A DNA stretch of 64,000 nucleotides from Pontederia crassipes (GCA_030549335.1 CM060188.1:10540001-10604000); one strand, 5' to 3'; shown: positions 23,676 to 36,770, numbered from the stretch's first letter. Notes: generated by a model not told the origin, from the letters alone. Numbers and translations are program-made.

Positions 23676-26600
23676 TCAGTTTGAACATTCTAAATTTAGC
23701 AATACAACTTTAGCTGAACCTGCACTTCCAGAAAAGTCAGCAATAAGTTCTTCCAAGAGGTCATCATTCAACATCGTCTCTATCTCTTTACCGATGAACT
23801 GTAATTCATCTTCCAGGCTTAACCACCTCGGATCAAGGACATTCTCAGGTCCATTACTTATATTTTCCCTTTGCTTGACCACCATTTGCCATAATCCTTC
23901 AACAAGATCATCACGGCCATAGGCATGTCGATATCTCTTTGACATAATCCATGGATCCAGATCCATGCACGGTTCAACCATAGAAGATAATATGCAATTG
24001 GTTAAATCAAACAACAACTTTCTTTCTGATCTTGACCATGATGTAATTGCTCGGTACTTTTTCTCAAGTTTATTAAAGACATGTTGGTCCACTGGATAAC
24101 TTGTTGATTGGAAGCAATCAGGGAGCCGGTCTTGGTTTGCACCATGTATACCAGAATCAATTAGCATATCTAGCACATATGAGAAGTCTCTGTCATCTTC
24201 ATTCCTAAATGCTTGAATTATCTGTCCTGTTGGTATAGATAAGTGATTGTCAACAGCACAATCTTCATCACTCGACGCGCCTATGTCTGAGTCATCTGCA
24301 TTGCCACCAGACTCCAACTTAAGAAGTTTGAGTTGCATTCTAAGTTCTGAGATCAAATGAAAAATCCAGGAACAAATCATCAATTTGCAGGAGTTGAAAA
24401 TAAAAGTTTAAATTATTAAGTTGTAGCTTGCCTTGAAGATCTGCACTTATTTTCTCAAAGCATCCTGAAGCAGAACTTTCTTCCTCAGATGGTAGCTCGA
24501 GAACAGAGACAGGGCTTGGTTGCTCACACTCCTTTGAACAAAGGGAAGGACAAGATTCATCAACCTCTGGTTGATAGAGAATCGGATCTACTTGAGGACA
24601 GCAGACTGATGTTTCCTGGAGGCATAAAATTTACTATTAAGTGAAATGACCAATATTGTACAACAAGAAATGAAAGCAATGAGTGCATGGAAACCACATA
24701 AAACACATGGAAGACTGAAACAATAACCTGCACCAAAGGACAAGACCCAAATTTTTTATATGCCAGAGTCACTACACCTACAACCTTTATGTTATCTAGC
24801 AAATGGGAAATATAAACAAACAACCTTTCAACAAATGTCATAGTGTAATATGCCTTAAATTTAATACAAAAACAAGAGATCCATCAAAACAGTATAGCAA
24901 AAAACAAAACATTCATCAGTGAACCAATCATAATTTCTAATTAAACCATGCATGACACTGGAAATTCACCTGAATGACAACATCATTCTGTTCCTTTCCA
25001 GGCAATTCTTCATTTTCTATTGGAACTAGAAATGATTGCTTCACTTGCTCTATGGGAGAATTGGAAGAATGCACCTCGTGTTCCCACAGAGGAATTGAAG
25101 CAGTCTCATGCATGTCCTTTCTGTCAACAGCTTCATCGACAGGTACAGAGTGCAAAAGCTTAGTTTCTGAGAAATGCTCTACATCAGCAGTCTTCCTTGG
25201 TTCTTCTGAATGTACATGAATTTCACGTTCAGGTACCATAATGTCCTCCCTGGTTGAATGAAATGCTTGGAATTTGCTCGTATGATGAGGAGATTTCCGA
25301 ACCAGCGATCTTTCCTGGATGTTAGATGTTCTCTCTGGAAAATTTTCTGGCCCCATGTGTAGGACATCTTTCAGCATGCAGTAGCTATTACTTCCACCAT
25401 GGCGCTTTATTTTGCTTGATTTTGTACCTTCAGAAGCAGAAGACAAAGTAGGAAGAGATTTCGACTGTTGAAGATTTCTGGAGTTCCCATCCTTCCAGCC
25501 GTCCTTGCTGCTAATGCCCAATGGATAACCACAGGCACCAAAGGATTCATTCTTAGAAAATTTCACACCTGACACTTTCCTCTTTCCTGTGGAATCAACA
25601 GTTGAGCTTGGCATCTCTATGTCAGATAACGCAAGCATTTCACCCAGTGTGCTTGAGCCTCTATCTATAAGCCCCATCTCCTGTAATCTGTAACTCATCT
25701 TCCATCTTTCAGACAATCGTTTTCTAGCTTCTCTATTCATCGATGATTCAGTTGAACAAGAGGATAATGGGCTCAAGCCATTACACCATTCATCAAAGGG
25801 GTCAGGAAGCTTGCAAAATGCTCCAGAGTTGTTCATCTTAGAAAAATCTGACAAAGAGGATTCACTCTGAAGATAAGCATTTAACTCTGAGATATTTCCC
25901 CTTTTAGGACGGGTAGTAACATTCTGCCGCATATGTCTTGTAATTTCTCTTGAAACTTTTGGTTTGGGGTTCGAATGTTCCAAATTAGTAGAAAATTTCT
26001 GTCTTTCTCTTCCTTCCCTAGGTATCTCTTTTTGTGTTCTAGAGCCAAAATCGAAATTCTCATATCCGAACGAAGCAGATCCCGCCATCTTTTGAGCCTT
26101 TTTAAGACTTGGCTTTAGCACAACTATGCGGGTGGCATGACTACGGGTCTCTGTATTATCCATAAATCGAGATACCGATGACTTCTGTCTATGGCTGTCC
26201 ACATGGTTTGTTGCATATTTCTGTAGATGGGAACATTTTCCATGATTGTCTTCCGGTCTAGACCAAACTTCAGTAGCTCCAAATTTGGCACCTTTAGATG
26301 ATTTCAATATTGTAATCTGTCCAGGAACGGGAGAGGATGACTCATGGTTAAGATCTTGGAGATGCTTTGTGAATAAAGATTCCGGGTCCTGGAGAAATTG
26401 TAGTAGAAGATCCTTGTTGGAATCTAAGATTTCCAATGCATCATTTAATTCTTTAGAGCTCTGAAGTGCTTCGTCAGTTGAGAGACGCTTTGCGTCCATG
26501 AATTTCTGCCTTATAAGATCAATGTCAGTCTCAGCTCTTTTGGAGCTTAACAATCCTTTCCTTGTCGATTGACTCCTGTGTGTTTTAAGTTTTGATGCCT

Positions 26601-29062
26601 CCATAACCTCAAAAACATCTTTGTATTCTTGGCTCTCTTTAGGGTTCATGTTCTGAGATACATGCTTCGCATGCTTATCAACAGCTTGAGCAGGAAGTGT
26701 ATCAAGACCCATCAACCTTGCAACCAAACTTGGTGAAGTACGTTTAGTTTCCATCTCTTTTGTTACCTCTTCATCTATTAATGCTTTAATTGGAATCCTG
26801 CTTGCCTTCTTAGATGAATGTCTTTTGAAACCAAGTGAAAGCTACAAGCACAGAAATATTGATTCATGTTAGTGACTCCTTACGAAAGACAAACAATATC
26901 AAATATTGTGGTAAAATATATGCTAGAAAATCTGCTAACAGAAATAAGTCAAACATCCTATGGTTGTCAAAAATGAAATCATTTATCAGCATCTTAAAAT
27001 AATGTGATCTGCTAACAGAAATAAGTCAAACATCCTATGGTTGTCAAAAATGAAATCATTTATCAGCATCTTAAAATAATGTGATCTCCATTTTTTATGT
27101 GTATTTTATTATGGATCTCCAGTTCTTCATCGAAGTTGGAATCACTTGCATTTTAGCTCTTATGAATTTAACTTTCAAGAAACATCACAAGAATGAGAAA
27201 AAAAGCAAGCTTTTCAAAAGTAAATGGAAATATAATAAATAAGTCAAACAGGATAATTACGGATTTTTCTTCAAATGTGCAGACACCATGATGAACAGAC
27301 TCATACGTGATATCTGATTCATTTCTCCCTCTTGCAAACTGAACTTTATCTGAAAAAAGAGATCATTGACGATACACTTAATAGAACCACAGAATCATAA
27401 AAGGAAACAAATGTTATAGTATTTTTGCATTCAAGCTGAAATTCTTTACTGCAATTTAGCTAAGATTTCAAGCACATAAACATTGGACAAAGAGCTCTGG
27501 TTGCTCTCATCAAAAAAGAAAAAAAAGAGCTCTGGTTGCAGCTACCTTAACGTGAATGTGGCAAAGGATTTGTAAGCATTTGAAAGAGATTTCATCTCTC
27601 TCTAGAAAAAAGAAAAAAAAGAAGAAGAAAATAAATTTCATCTTATTACCAACTTATGTAAGATGATGTTCATCAAATGGAAAGTACAACTAGAAAGATT
27701 GCATTTGCAAAATAAACTAAATGATTGCATAAGATGGTCCCAAGCCCGGATAAAGGAGGAGGGTTGTGTTAGACCCCGACAGCCAGCGTAAAACCCTGTC
27801 GAATCTCATCGACATGGATCAACGAATGCGGAATGGCATCGTATGATCCATGTAGCCGACCCCACCTAGTGGGATAAGGCTTCGTTGTTGTTGATGTTGA
27901 TCAATATTTATATCCCTGCCGCCCCAAGGAACGTCAAAATAACATATTTCCACATAAGATGGCATGGCAACAGAGATAGCATCTGTTATCAGTGATACAT
28001 ATCGACAAACATCCGTGTGGAATGAGAATACATTACCTCTTCTTTGAGAGGAATGATATTACTTGCAAATGAGCTTTGTCTACCTAGACACATTTTAGCA
28101 AAACTAATAAAGGAAGACTTCAGCACACTAATAGCCCGTCAGCCTCCGGAGTATAGGAGGGAGAAGAAATGTAGTGGGAAATGAAAGGGAGGAAAGATGG
28201 CAAGTTTTACAGGTAAAGACCAATTCGCAGAAGAAGAATGAGGTCGATTCTACAACCAAAACATGAGCAGGAAAGAAAATAAACAAGACAAAGGAAACCA
28301 GGGACCATTAACAGAAAACCAACCCTTTTGACCCTAAATGATTGATAGCATACATCCTATCATTCTGAAATATCAACAAAACAAATTAAGCCACAATAGA
28401 AGAGCATCACCTAATCATGCCATGAGGAAGAGAATTTAGGGCACGCATCCATTCTACTTTGAAAAGTAGCTGGTGAATACAAACAGCATAGATAAGTATA
28501 TAACCAAGTATGTGATAGTGCGCAAATCACAGTTCTACCAGCATAACATAAGTCAGATCATCCCATTAGTGGGTCAAAGTAAAACTAGCAATTTTCCAAA
28601 GGATACAGCAAACAAAACCAAAACAAACAGAAGAAAAAAAAAACCTCGCAATACAGTTATTACTCAGCTATGGAAAAATAACCATTTGGAGGACAAAACA
28701 TTATCATAATTGTTAAGTTTTCCTCATCTTGCAGGGCCTCTTTCTTTAACTAAGAAGAACAGCTGCATCTCAGCTAACATAGCGGAGCAGCAGGATACTA
28801 GACATTAATAATTCACAGTACTGAGTTGGCAAATTGCACCAAAAATGCCGGTCTTTCATAACACCACACCGGTACCGGAACCCTTTAATTCACAAGAAAC
28901 CCACGTTTCGAGCATATCAAAAGGAGCAAAACCTTCAAGACGAGAAGTAGCAAGAACCGTACCATTTCTCCGAGCAGGTTTTGCCGCGATCCCACTGGAG
29001 ACGAACTCGTCCTGCCGCCCGGTCTTCTCCTTGCGCCGGGATCTGCTCAGACTCGGATACAT
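23676..29062 (-). CDS. TON1-recruiting-motif (TRM) family protein, VARLMGL and DUF4378 domains
   Basis: Exons on the minus strand: 29062-28963, 27349-27261, 26841-24970, 24615-24432, 24346-23676; 971 residues, all phases joining. Near the N terminus, KRHSSKKASRIPIKALIDEE and then VARLMGL (residues 103-109) form the DUF3741/VARLMGL signature. A long Ser-rich, disordered middle is encoded by the 1.87-kb exon. The C terminus holds DUF4378 (about 800-962), ending DDLLEELIADFSG. Proteins of this plan (TRM/LONGIFOLIA relatives) bind TON1 and PP2A at cortical microtubules and shape cells and organs; the role here is inferred. Exon 1 is the least certain part: its ATG at 29062 is plausible and its phase-1 end (Asn-G|) fits exon 2 exactly, but upstream starts cannot be excluded. 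Intron 4 uses a GC donor (24431-24347). Confidence 0.9.
26932..27085. repeat. Perfect 77-bp tandem duplication in intron 2 of the TRM gene
   Basis: The 77-bp unit beginning ctgctaacagaaataag occurs at 26932-27008 and again at 27009-27085 with no difference seen. Perfect identity points to a recent slippage or replication event. It lies within the intron between exons 2 and 3 and does not touch splice sites. Confidence 0.95.
27735..27903 (+). mobile_element. Non-LTR retroposon 3' end (RTE-type LINE or derived SINE)
   Basis: The sequence runs from ggtcccaagcccggataaag through gccagcgtaaaaccctgtcg to ccgaccccacctagtgggat, aaggcttcg and a (TTG)n-like tail at 27889-27903. This 3' region with a simple-repeat tail is shared by plant RTE-type LINEs and the SINEs that borrow their ends. 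It lies in the long first intron of the TRM gene, antisense to it. No reverse transcriptase remains. The 5' limit and target duplication were not resolved. Confidence 0.65.
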
Positions 29063-29324
29063 TGCGCAATTCCGAGCGAATCCCGCCTCTCAGGACGCCC
29101 GCCCCCCGATCGACCGCTCCAGTGAGCTTCGACGACGAGCTCTCGAAACCAGAAGCCAAGAAGAAAATGCAGAAAAGGGAAACGGAGCAGAGGAGGAGGA
29201 CGAAGAGGTGGTGGTGGTGGGGGAGTAAGTGATGGGAGGGCGGGCGCAATTAATGACGGCGTTGCGGAGAGAGAAAGGAAGCCCAAAAGAAAGGCGTTTT
29301 TCAATTTTTGTTTTTCCTTCTTTC

Positions 29325-29349
29325 GGAGAGAGAAAGAGAGAGAGAGAGT
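29325..29349. repeat. (GA)n run upstream of the TRM gene
   Basis: Purine run of mostly GA units about 260 bp upstream of the TRM start codon, equivalent to a CT-rich stretch on the gene's sense strand. Such runs are common in plant 5' UTRs and core promoters. Confidence 0.8.
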
Positions 29350-29710
29350 AGGAATGCAAGTGGGTTTTGTTTTCTTTTAGTTTTGTTTTCGTACTGGATT
29401 TTGAGGGAAGGAGGAGAGAGGATAAATATATTTACTAATTTCTTTTTTTTTCTTTTTCTTGTTGCTAAGTTTTTTACGTTGGGAACAGGAAATAGTAATA
29501 AAATGGTATAATAATATATCGATATATTAAACCATTATAATAATAATTAAAAAGCTGGGGGGCTGTTTGAAATTTCAAATCCCCTTCGACCGGCTTCTGA
29601 CACTATTTTTGCTCGCTCACTAGGCGCCAAAAGGGCCTAAGGCCCTATCGACCAGAGCTCCTATAGGGGCGTCCGCACGCGGACAGTTTCCCGTGCGAGG
29701 CTATCATTTT

Positions 29711-30095
29711 AATTTGAGAAAAATATATAGGTAGAACATTTGACGTAGAAGTATAACACTTATATTATTTATTAAATTAATAAAATAAATATATAATAAT
29801 ATAAAGTATATATTAAATAATAAATATAATTAAGATCAAGATTATCGAATTATTCGATGATAATAATTAAGTTATTTTAACAAATATGATTAATTCAATG
29901 ACTAAAATTTATTTAATCTTAGATGATATTTTTTTATTATCAAATTATGTCAATAAATATATATTACTTCATCTAAAAAATATATGATTAATTTGATAAT
30001 AAATTATAATTATTAAGTTAATTAAATAATAAAAAAATAAGCGTTCTACATCAAGATGTAGAGCGGAGTGCTCTACATACTCATTAACCTTTTTT
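29711..30095 (+). repeat. AT-rich dispersed repeat, copy 1
   Basis: This element starts gagaaaaatatataggtaga and ends near gtgctctacatactcattaa. It aligns by eye along most of its length with 36008-36334 plus 36717-36745: shared blocks include tagaacattt, ttaaattaataaaataaat, tattatcaaatta and ttctacat...cattaacct. The family has no coding capacity and resembles a MITE or solo relic; class unknown. Confidence 0.7.
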
Positions 30096-31944
30096 AATTT
30101 TAATTTAAGCAAACATGCGTTTTCTTTTCATGGATTGTAACAAAATGAGATTACGGAGTGCTAATTTTGAAAATACTTGATGCTTTTTGTTTTTCTTAGA
30201 ATTTTAAATGCATATATTATTGTAAATAAAAGTAGCATTTAATTTGATATTGTTTATTTGGTGTATAGAAGGGGAATTTTCATAAAATAATGAAGGTGAC
30301 AAAATAAAATATTGATGTATGAGGAAGGACTTTGTTCAAGGTTAATAAATTGTTTACTTTTTTTTACAAAAATGAAAGCTTGCAATCATATATCCCGATA
30401 ATAATTAAGTTAATTATAGAAAGTAATGAAATAATTTTTGAACATGAACATCAGAGTAAATATTTCAGACATTATTTATTTACTTAATTATTTATCTCGA
30501 AAATAAATAGTGTGAACTCATTTAAATAATTCATTGTACTCTTATGTCCTCTTTATTATATCCATAATTAAATTATTGGGGGGACGAGGGTGTGATGCAA
30601 TACTGCAATGGCACATTTCTTAATGTATAATAAATAAATAAAAATCAATGCAAGTTTCACTACATTTTTATTTCAACTTTACTTTGTCTATTATTAAGTC
30701 ATTTGGTTTCCATTTGCAATTTTAAAAAATAATTAATGATTTTGCGCGATCGTATTTTATGTACAGATATATTACTAAAAATACGCAGTAATTGTTTTTT
30801 ATATTTAAAGATAACAAATTTGTTATTAACCTTAGTTAAAAAGTCCATTAAAACATAAAAAGAGTAAATTAAGGATGAATTGGTGTATTATTAATTTAAT
30901 TAATTGATTACTCAACTTTCCACTAAAATGTATTATCACTTTACCAATAATATATATTATTGTTGATGTAAATAATAATTAAAATATTTTAAAAATTACT
31001 AAAATATCTTCAATTCTTATTTAGACTTTTGGTCACATATTATTTAAAGATAAACAAAGTAAAAAAATTGATATTGACAAGTTAAGGTAATGAGTAAATC
31101 ATAAAAGATTGAAAAAAGAAGTGAAATCGTATTATTTATTAATAAATATTTAAAATTTTGAAACTCTAGTTAACCGAATATTTCAATTTTAATCACCTTA
31201 AATCATATTCAGACTTTTAAATTTCAATTTTTTTAAATCATTTTTCAGGTCGGATAGGCTTTTCAAATTTGTCGAGTTTTTTTTACACCCCTACTTGAAA
31301 TTCAATTATGTGCCAACCATGGTTGATTAAATATTTTACTAGTTTAATAAGAATGAATGCAGATTATCGCTTTATTTTCGATCAAATTTTTTAAAGTGAT
31401 TGGAATGGGGACATGAACATGAACAGAAACAGGGTTACACTTGTTGTTAATCTGCTCTCCCTCTCTTCTCGTGCAATAAAAATAGAAAAAATGACAGAAA
31501 AATAGACAGACACATTCACGAAAAAGAAGCCAAGTGGACGCAAGGAGACGATCGATCCAACAGAACGGAAGAAGTGGAAGAGGAGAGAGAAAGAAGGAAG
31601 AATCCAAACATCAGCAAGCGACAAATCAGAATTTAATGGCTACGACAAAACATGATTTTTTTTAAAAAATGTATGCTAATTTCATGGATACCGCAAAAAG
31701 AAAATCTACATGTCGTATGTTATTTCTTTAACTTGTTGAGACAAATCGACAAACATAATAAACTAATTTTTTTGGGGGTTCCTGTCCTCTGTGTTTCTTT
31801 TCCTTACGGTCGTGGTTACTATGAAATCCTTTAAATTAATTTTTAAATACACCCCTGTTATATATATATATATATACATATTTTTTTAATAAGTTCTTCC
31901 TTTATTTTCAATAGTTTTTCTTCAAAGGAAAAAGTTTCTTTAGA

Positions 31945-32350
31945 GTCAGTAGGGTTGACCCACAAACTCGCTAACCCGACTCGACTGGTCGAATTCGTGG
32001 TCAAGTCAGGATTTGTGGATGGGTCGGACTTGACTCGACCTTGATTCCGGTCTTTGACTCGAGTTAACTCGACCCGACTCAAAGGTTCTTTTTTTTATTT
32101 TCAACTTATATTTTATATAAAAAAATAAAATATACATTAAAAAATCTTTTAAATGTATAATATAATATTGAAATTTTAAAAAAATTATTTTATGCTTTTA
32201 AAATAAATAATATATTAATTTTATATTAAATAATAGAAAAAATAAGAACAAATTTTTTTAAAAAATTAATGATGGAATAATTCGATCCAACCCGACTCGA
32301 TCTAGTCCAATCCTCAAAAGAGTGTTAACTCGACCCATGAGCACTCAAGT
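31945..32350. repeat. Repeat with ACCCGACTCGA-type ends, copy 1
   Basis: Outer parts are rich in gggtcg/cgaccc and gactcgac motifs in both orientations (31950-32085 and 32280-32345) around an AT-rich core. The same plan appears at about 36335-36716. The inverted arrangement of the GC-richer ends suggests a small non-autonomous DNA element. Boundaries are approximate. Confidence 0.55.
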
Positions 32351-33397
32351 ACTAACTGAAATAATAAGAAAGAAAGGCGAAAGATCATAACCATCGTCCA
32401 TGATATCTTAGGCAAATGTTATCACTTCTTTTTTCATCGGATATGTCCGACAATTGCAAAACGATTACTTTTTTCGATATTTTTTAGATAGGCTTTATTT
32501 TCTTAGCTTAACATAATTAGCCCCTTTTCTTTAAGATAAAATAATAATCTTAATAATCTTCTTCTTCATCCGACCTAATCAAGGTAACATTTTTTCTAAT
32601 TTCTTCTTTTTTTCCAAGAAAACTCATCAAGCAAAAAAAGGGGGTCAACTTTGCAAGAAAATTTCTCGCACAAATCACAAATCATGGGAAGCCATGTTGA
32701 TGAACAGCAGCTTATTAACATTAAATAAGGGAGACAATGTGATAAATGACAAAATCTAAATTATGATGCTTGATTGGGAAGATGACAGAAACGTGCAAGT
32801 TCTATTTAGATTCTATAGATTGATAGATGTCCCCCACCCCCATCAGTCACTCACTTCCTTGGGCCCTGTGTTCTTTCTTCTTCTTCTACTTTCTCTCCCC
32901 ACACCATAGACGGATGAGAAGTTTATGGAAGTGGGGGCATTAAACAGTTCCCTTCTTCCTCATGGCATCGGCATTCAGAACTGTACCACAGTTCCCATTG
33001 CCTCATACCAGGGACTTCATTCATTTAATTCTCCTGATTGGGCAATTATGACAGAAACAAGTCAAAACCTAGTAATTCTTCATCTTCTATTTTTTTTAAA
33101 AAAAATTATTGTTAATTTGCAATGCTTTGATTCAGATTCAGGATCATTGTGCATAACAACATTTTTTTCCTCTGCTCTTTTGATGTCCTTTTGTAATTCA
33201 AACTGTAATCCATATGTATCATCAAATTCTGTTATTATTATTTTTTTCAATTTCCGGTGTTTAGAGAGCGGTGTCAATAATTCTAACACATGTGACACTG
33301 CGTATCATCAAATTCTTGTTATATTTTTTTTGTCAATCTTCGGTGTAAGCGGTGTCGACAATTCAATCCATACGACATTACAAAGCATTGTCCACGG

Positions 33398-33525
33398 ATT
33401 TGAGATCGATTCACCATCGAGCCTAACTAATTTGATTAGGATCATCCCGTGTCGCGTACCTGACAGTGACAAAGATTTGAGATCGGTTCACCATCGAGCC
33501 CAACTAATTCGATTAGAATCATTTT
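33398..33525 (+). repeat. Degenerate ~76-bp direct repeat
   Basis: The block gatttgagatcg.ttcaccatcgagcc.aactaatt.gattag.atcat occurs at about 33398-33450 and again at about 33474-33526, with a handful of substitutions. It lies inside a long but featureless open frame (32925-33617) and explains part of that frame's length. Confidence 0.8.
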
Positions 33526-34525
33526 GTGTCGTGTACTTAATAGTGACAGATGAGACTTTTAATAAAAATATTCTGCATTCACAAAGACTCGAACTCAAAA
33601 TTTTATTTAAGCAATAAGAAATCGTTTACCATTCCACCCTAACTCCTATTGATAAATTCTTGTTATTTTTACATTATTGAAGTGGAGTCCATGAGGTAAA
33701 AAAATTAATTGTTTGATCAAAATGATCAAAATACGGAGCTAATCCAAGGGATGTTCCATTGCCAAAGGAATGTTTGGATACATTGATATGAATTATAACT
33801 GGAGGGATGCATTGATAAGAACAATGACTTAATTCCTTATTTTGATACCAAATAATCTTTAATAACCTCTCGAGACCGTTTGGTTGCAAAATTATAATAG
33901 AAGAATAAAAAAAAGATATTATGAAAAATATGATATATTTTTTACGTAGAATGAAATTTTGTTATCTGTGCCATTTTTTATATTCCATCAAATAAAAGGA
34001 ATATGATTATCCAATTTGAAAAAAAAATGTTTATAGTGTTTTTTATGATTTTTTAGATGATTTTATAAAATTGAGATGTTGACAATAAGATGATATTTTG
34101 ATCATTTTTTATGGCTTTTGGATTTATTTCATAATTGTTTCGTTATATTCTACCGATATTTCTGCGTTAAATGGCCCAAATAAAAAAATAAAAATATATC
34201 TTTTTAAAATGGGAAGTGATTAAATATTGCTAAAAGAGTCAGTAACATCGAAGTACACAGTTTGAACTATTTTCTAAAGAGAATTATCATTCCAAAGATA
34301 TTGGCCAAAGAAAGATGGCAGAAGTAATACACACTACATATAAATTTAAGTAACTCAAAAATCATGAATTGGTTACGTCTATAAAAGGCAACTTATTCCC
34401 ATAAATTATATACTTACTTCATCGAACCTCCAAAATATCCTTTTTATTTGTTTTAAAAGATAAATCAAAATAATGATGGTTTAATTGCATAGCTTCATGA
34501 CACATTCTTGGAGGCTTAATTTTTT

Positions 34526-35694
34526 AGTAAATTACACGATTAGTCTCCAAATTTTGAGTCATTTTCAAATTGATCCCTCAACTTCAATTTGTAATCAGAA
34601 CATTCTTCGTCTTTGATTTTCTTGCACGATTAGTCCTTTTGACCGGTGATAGTGGATTTTCTGGTTGCTTTGTGTACGTGGTCGACACGTGAGCCGTTTC
34701 TTTTTCATCCACGTCATTTAAGTCATCCATGTCATTTAACATTACAAAATCAAATAAATTATGCGGATCGTCCTTCAACTTTTTGTCGATTTCTAAATGA
34801 TCCCCCAGCTTTAATATTATTGCACGATTCATCCACTTGATCGGAAAGAGACAATCTCTCGATTATCTTGCTGACGTGACATAATAAAATATAATAAAAA
34901 ATTTAATTAGTTGATATCGCACGATAAAAAATAATATTATAAAACTTTAAGAGCGTGGGCGAGCTAGCAAATGGGTGCCAGCCCTCTCTCCAGAGGGCGA
35001 GCTGGCACAAGGGGCGTCGGCCCCCCTATATCGAGTGTTCGAGTCCCTCTTTCTCCGCCAGTTCTAATTACAATTACTTGAGAACTTTCAATTTCGAAGG
35101 AATTTCGATTCCTTGACTTTATCATAGGTAAATATATGGAATAGAGATAAAATAATAAAAAAATTTAGAAAAAAACCAAGGAAAAATAAATCTCTTTTTT
35201 ATTCTTCACGCCAGGATTAATTTTTATTCTTCGCTCGTCGGTGTCCTTTGTGCATTTTTTATTTTTTTATTAATTTTATAAGTTTTTATTAATATTATAT
35301 TATTTTTTATTTGTGCTATGTCAATAAATTAATTTTTTATTATATTTTATTATGTCACGTTAGCAAGATAATCGGAAAATTATCTTTTACCGGTCAAGTG
35401 GATGAATCGTGCAATAATATCAAAGTCGGGGGACCGTTTAGAAATTGACTCAAAGTTAGAGGACGATCCGCATAATTTATCTGATTTTATAGCATTAAAT
35501 AACGCGAAAGACTTAAATTACGTGGATAAGAGAGAAATAGCTTACGTGTCGGCAATCAGGAAACCCACTATCACTAGTCAAAAGGACTAATCGTACAAGA
35601 AAATCAAATATGAAGGACATTCTGATTACAAATTGAAGTTGATGGACCAATTTAAAAATGACTCAAAGTTTGAAAACTAATCATGTAATTTACT
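34526..35694. mobile_element. Fold-back DNA element with ~380-bp inverted terminal repeats (MULE-like, non-autonomous)
   Basis: The left arm (34526-34912) begins agtaaattac.cgattagt and the right arm (about 35318-35694) is its inverted complement, ending actaatcatgtaatttact. The arms match over nearly their whole length with scattered substitutions. The ~400-bp interior holds a GC-rich block (34955-35065) and no transposase. Long inverted arms without coding capacity fit a Mutator-like or fold-back element, but I could not identify a clean 8-10 bp target duplication. A related single arm lies at 55693-56015. Confidence 0.8.
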
Positions 35695-36007
35695 CCTCAA
35701 TTTCTCGGTGTCATCTTCAATTTACTACTTTTTTTCTAGATGTTACAAATGATGAAAAGAGATGTAATAGGAAGAAATGAATTGATACATAGAATTAAAC
35801 TGAATATTTGTGTTTTTTATCAAGAATTGAATGATGCTCTCATAAAAGTAATAATTTGATGTTTGGATGCAACTATTGCATGAAGACGAGAATTAAACAT
35901 CCACGTGACTTTAAGAGACCACCTAAAAATAATGATGTTTGATATAATTTCAGAACTCGTATATACGTGTGATAAAAAAAATTTAGTAATGTAGCTATGA
36001 TATTGAG

Positions 36008-36770
36008 GAAAATATATATGTAGAACATTTAAGGTAGAAGGAGTGTAGAGCATTAGTTTTATTTGTTAAATTAATAAAATAAATATTTGTTAATTTAAAG
36101 TATATATGTTGAACAGTAAAGATGATTTAAAATTATGATCATCGTATTATAATTATGACCAAGTCATGTTAACCGATTAATTTAATAATTATAATTTATT
36201 TAGTCTTAAATGATACATTTTTATTATCAAATTACTTAAATGAAAATATATTATTTAATCTAAGAAATATATAATAAGTTTAATCATAAATTAGAAATTT
36301 TAAATTAATTAAATGACAAAAAAGCTCTCTATCAGGGTTGTTCACGAGTCTGGTCAAACCGATCCGACTCAATCAGTGCCAACTCTCTTTCGATGGTTGC
36401 ATCCGTTCAGGTCATATGGTCATATTACTCGACTGCCATATCTTTAACTTTTTCTATTATTTAATATAAAAATATTATATAATAATTATTTAAAAAGTAT
36501 TAAAATATTTTGTTAAACATTTAAGTATTATTTTACACATTTAAAATATTATATTTTAAAATTTTTATTTTCTTAATACAAAATATAAGTTGAAAATTTT
36601 TAAAAAATCGGATTTTCGAATCGGGTCGAGTCTACTCATATCGAGAAATTTTGACCCATACCCGATCTGATCCAAGGTCGGGTCGAGGTTCGGTCGGATC
36701 TGACTTGATCACCTAACTGTTCTACATCTCATTAACCTCTATGATATATGCATTCATTATACTTAAAAAA
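36008..36770 (+). repeat. AT-rich dispersed repeat, copy 2, interrupted by another repeat
   Basis: 36008-36334 matches 29711-30065 and 36717-36745 matches its last ~30 bp (ttctacatctcattaacctc). Between them sits the unrelated ACCCGACTCGA-type repeat (36335-36716). The order of events is therefore clear: this copy was present before the second element entered it. Confidence 0.65.
36335..36716. repeat. ACCCGACTCGA-type repeat, copy 2 (nested)
   Basis: GC-richer flanks with gatccgactcaatc and cgggtcgagtctactc / aggtcgggtcgaggttcgg surround an AT-rich core, the same plan as 31945-32350. It is inserted into the older AT-rich repeat. Ends are approximate. Confidence 0.55.

Larger units (their letters stand above)
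29350..32924. other. Gene-poor, very AT-rich region
   Basis: No coding exon can be supported. A GC-richer island at about 29560-29710 (ccttcgaccggcttctgac, cgtccgcacgcgg) is not assigned. The remainder is repeats (see separate entries) and long A/T runs. Confidence 0.55.

Noticed and set aside
27540-28120. Possible extra first exons for the TRM gene (MKSLSNAYKSFA... and MCLGRQSSFASN...)
   Set aside because: Both have plausible donors, but their phases do not match the following exon (one creates an immediate stop).
28935-29249. Alternative upstream start (29249) for the TRM gene
   Set aside because: That frame is low-complexity and ends in the wrong phase for exon 2; the frame starting at 29062 joins exactly.
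32925-33617. 230-residue open frame on the plus strand
   Set aside because: It spans a degenerate 76-bp direct repeat and AT-rich sequence; no domain, splice support or codon bias is visible.
34950-35065. GC-rich block tested as an RNA gene
   Set aside because: No tRNA, rRNA or snRNA landmarks were found; it is treated as the core of the fold-back element.
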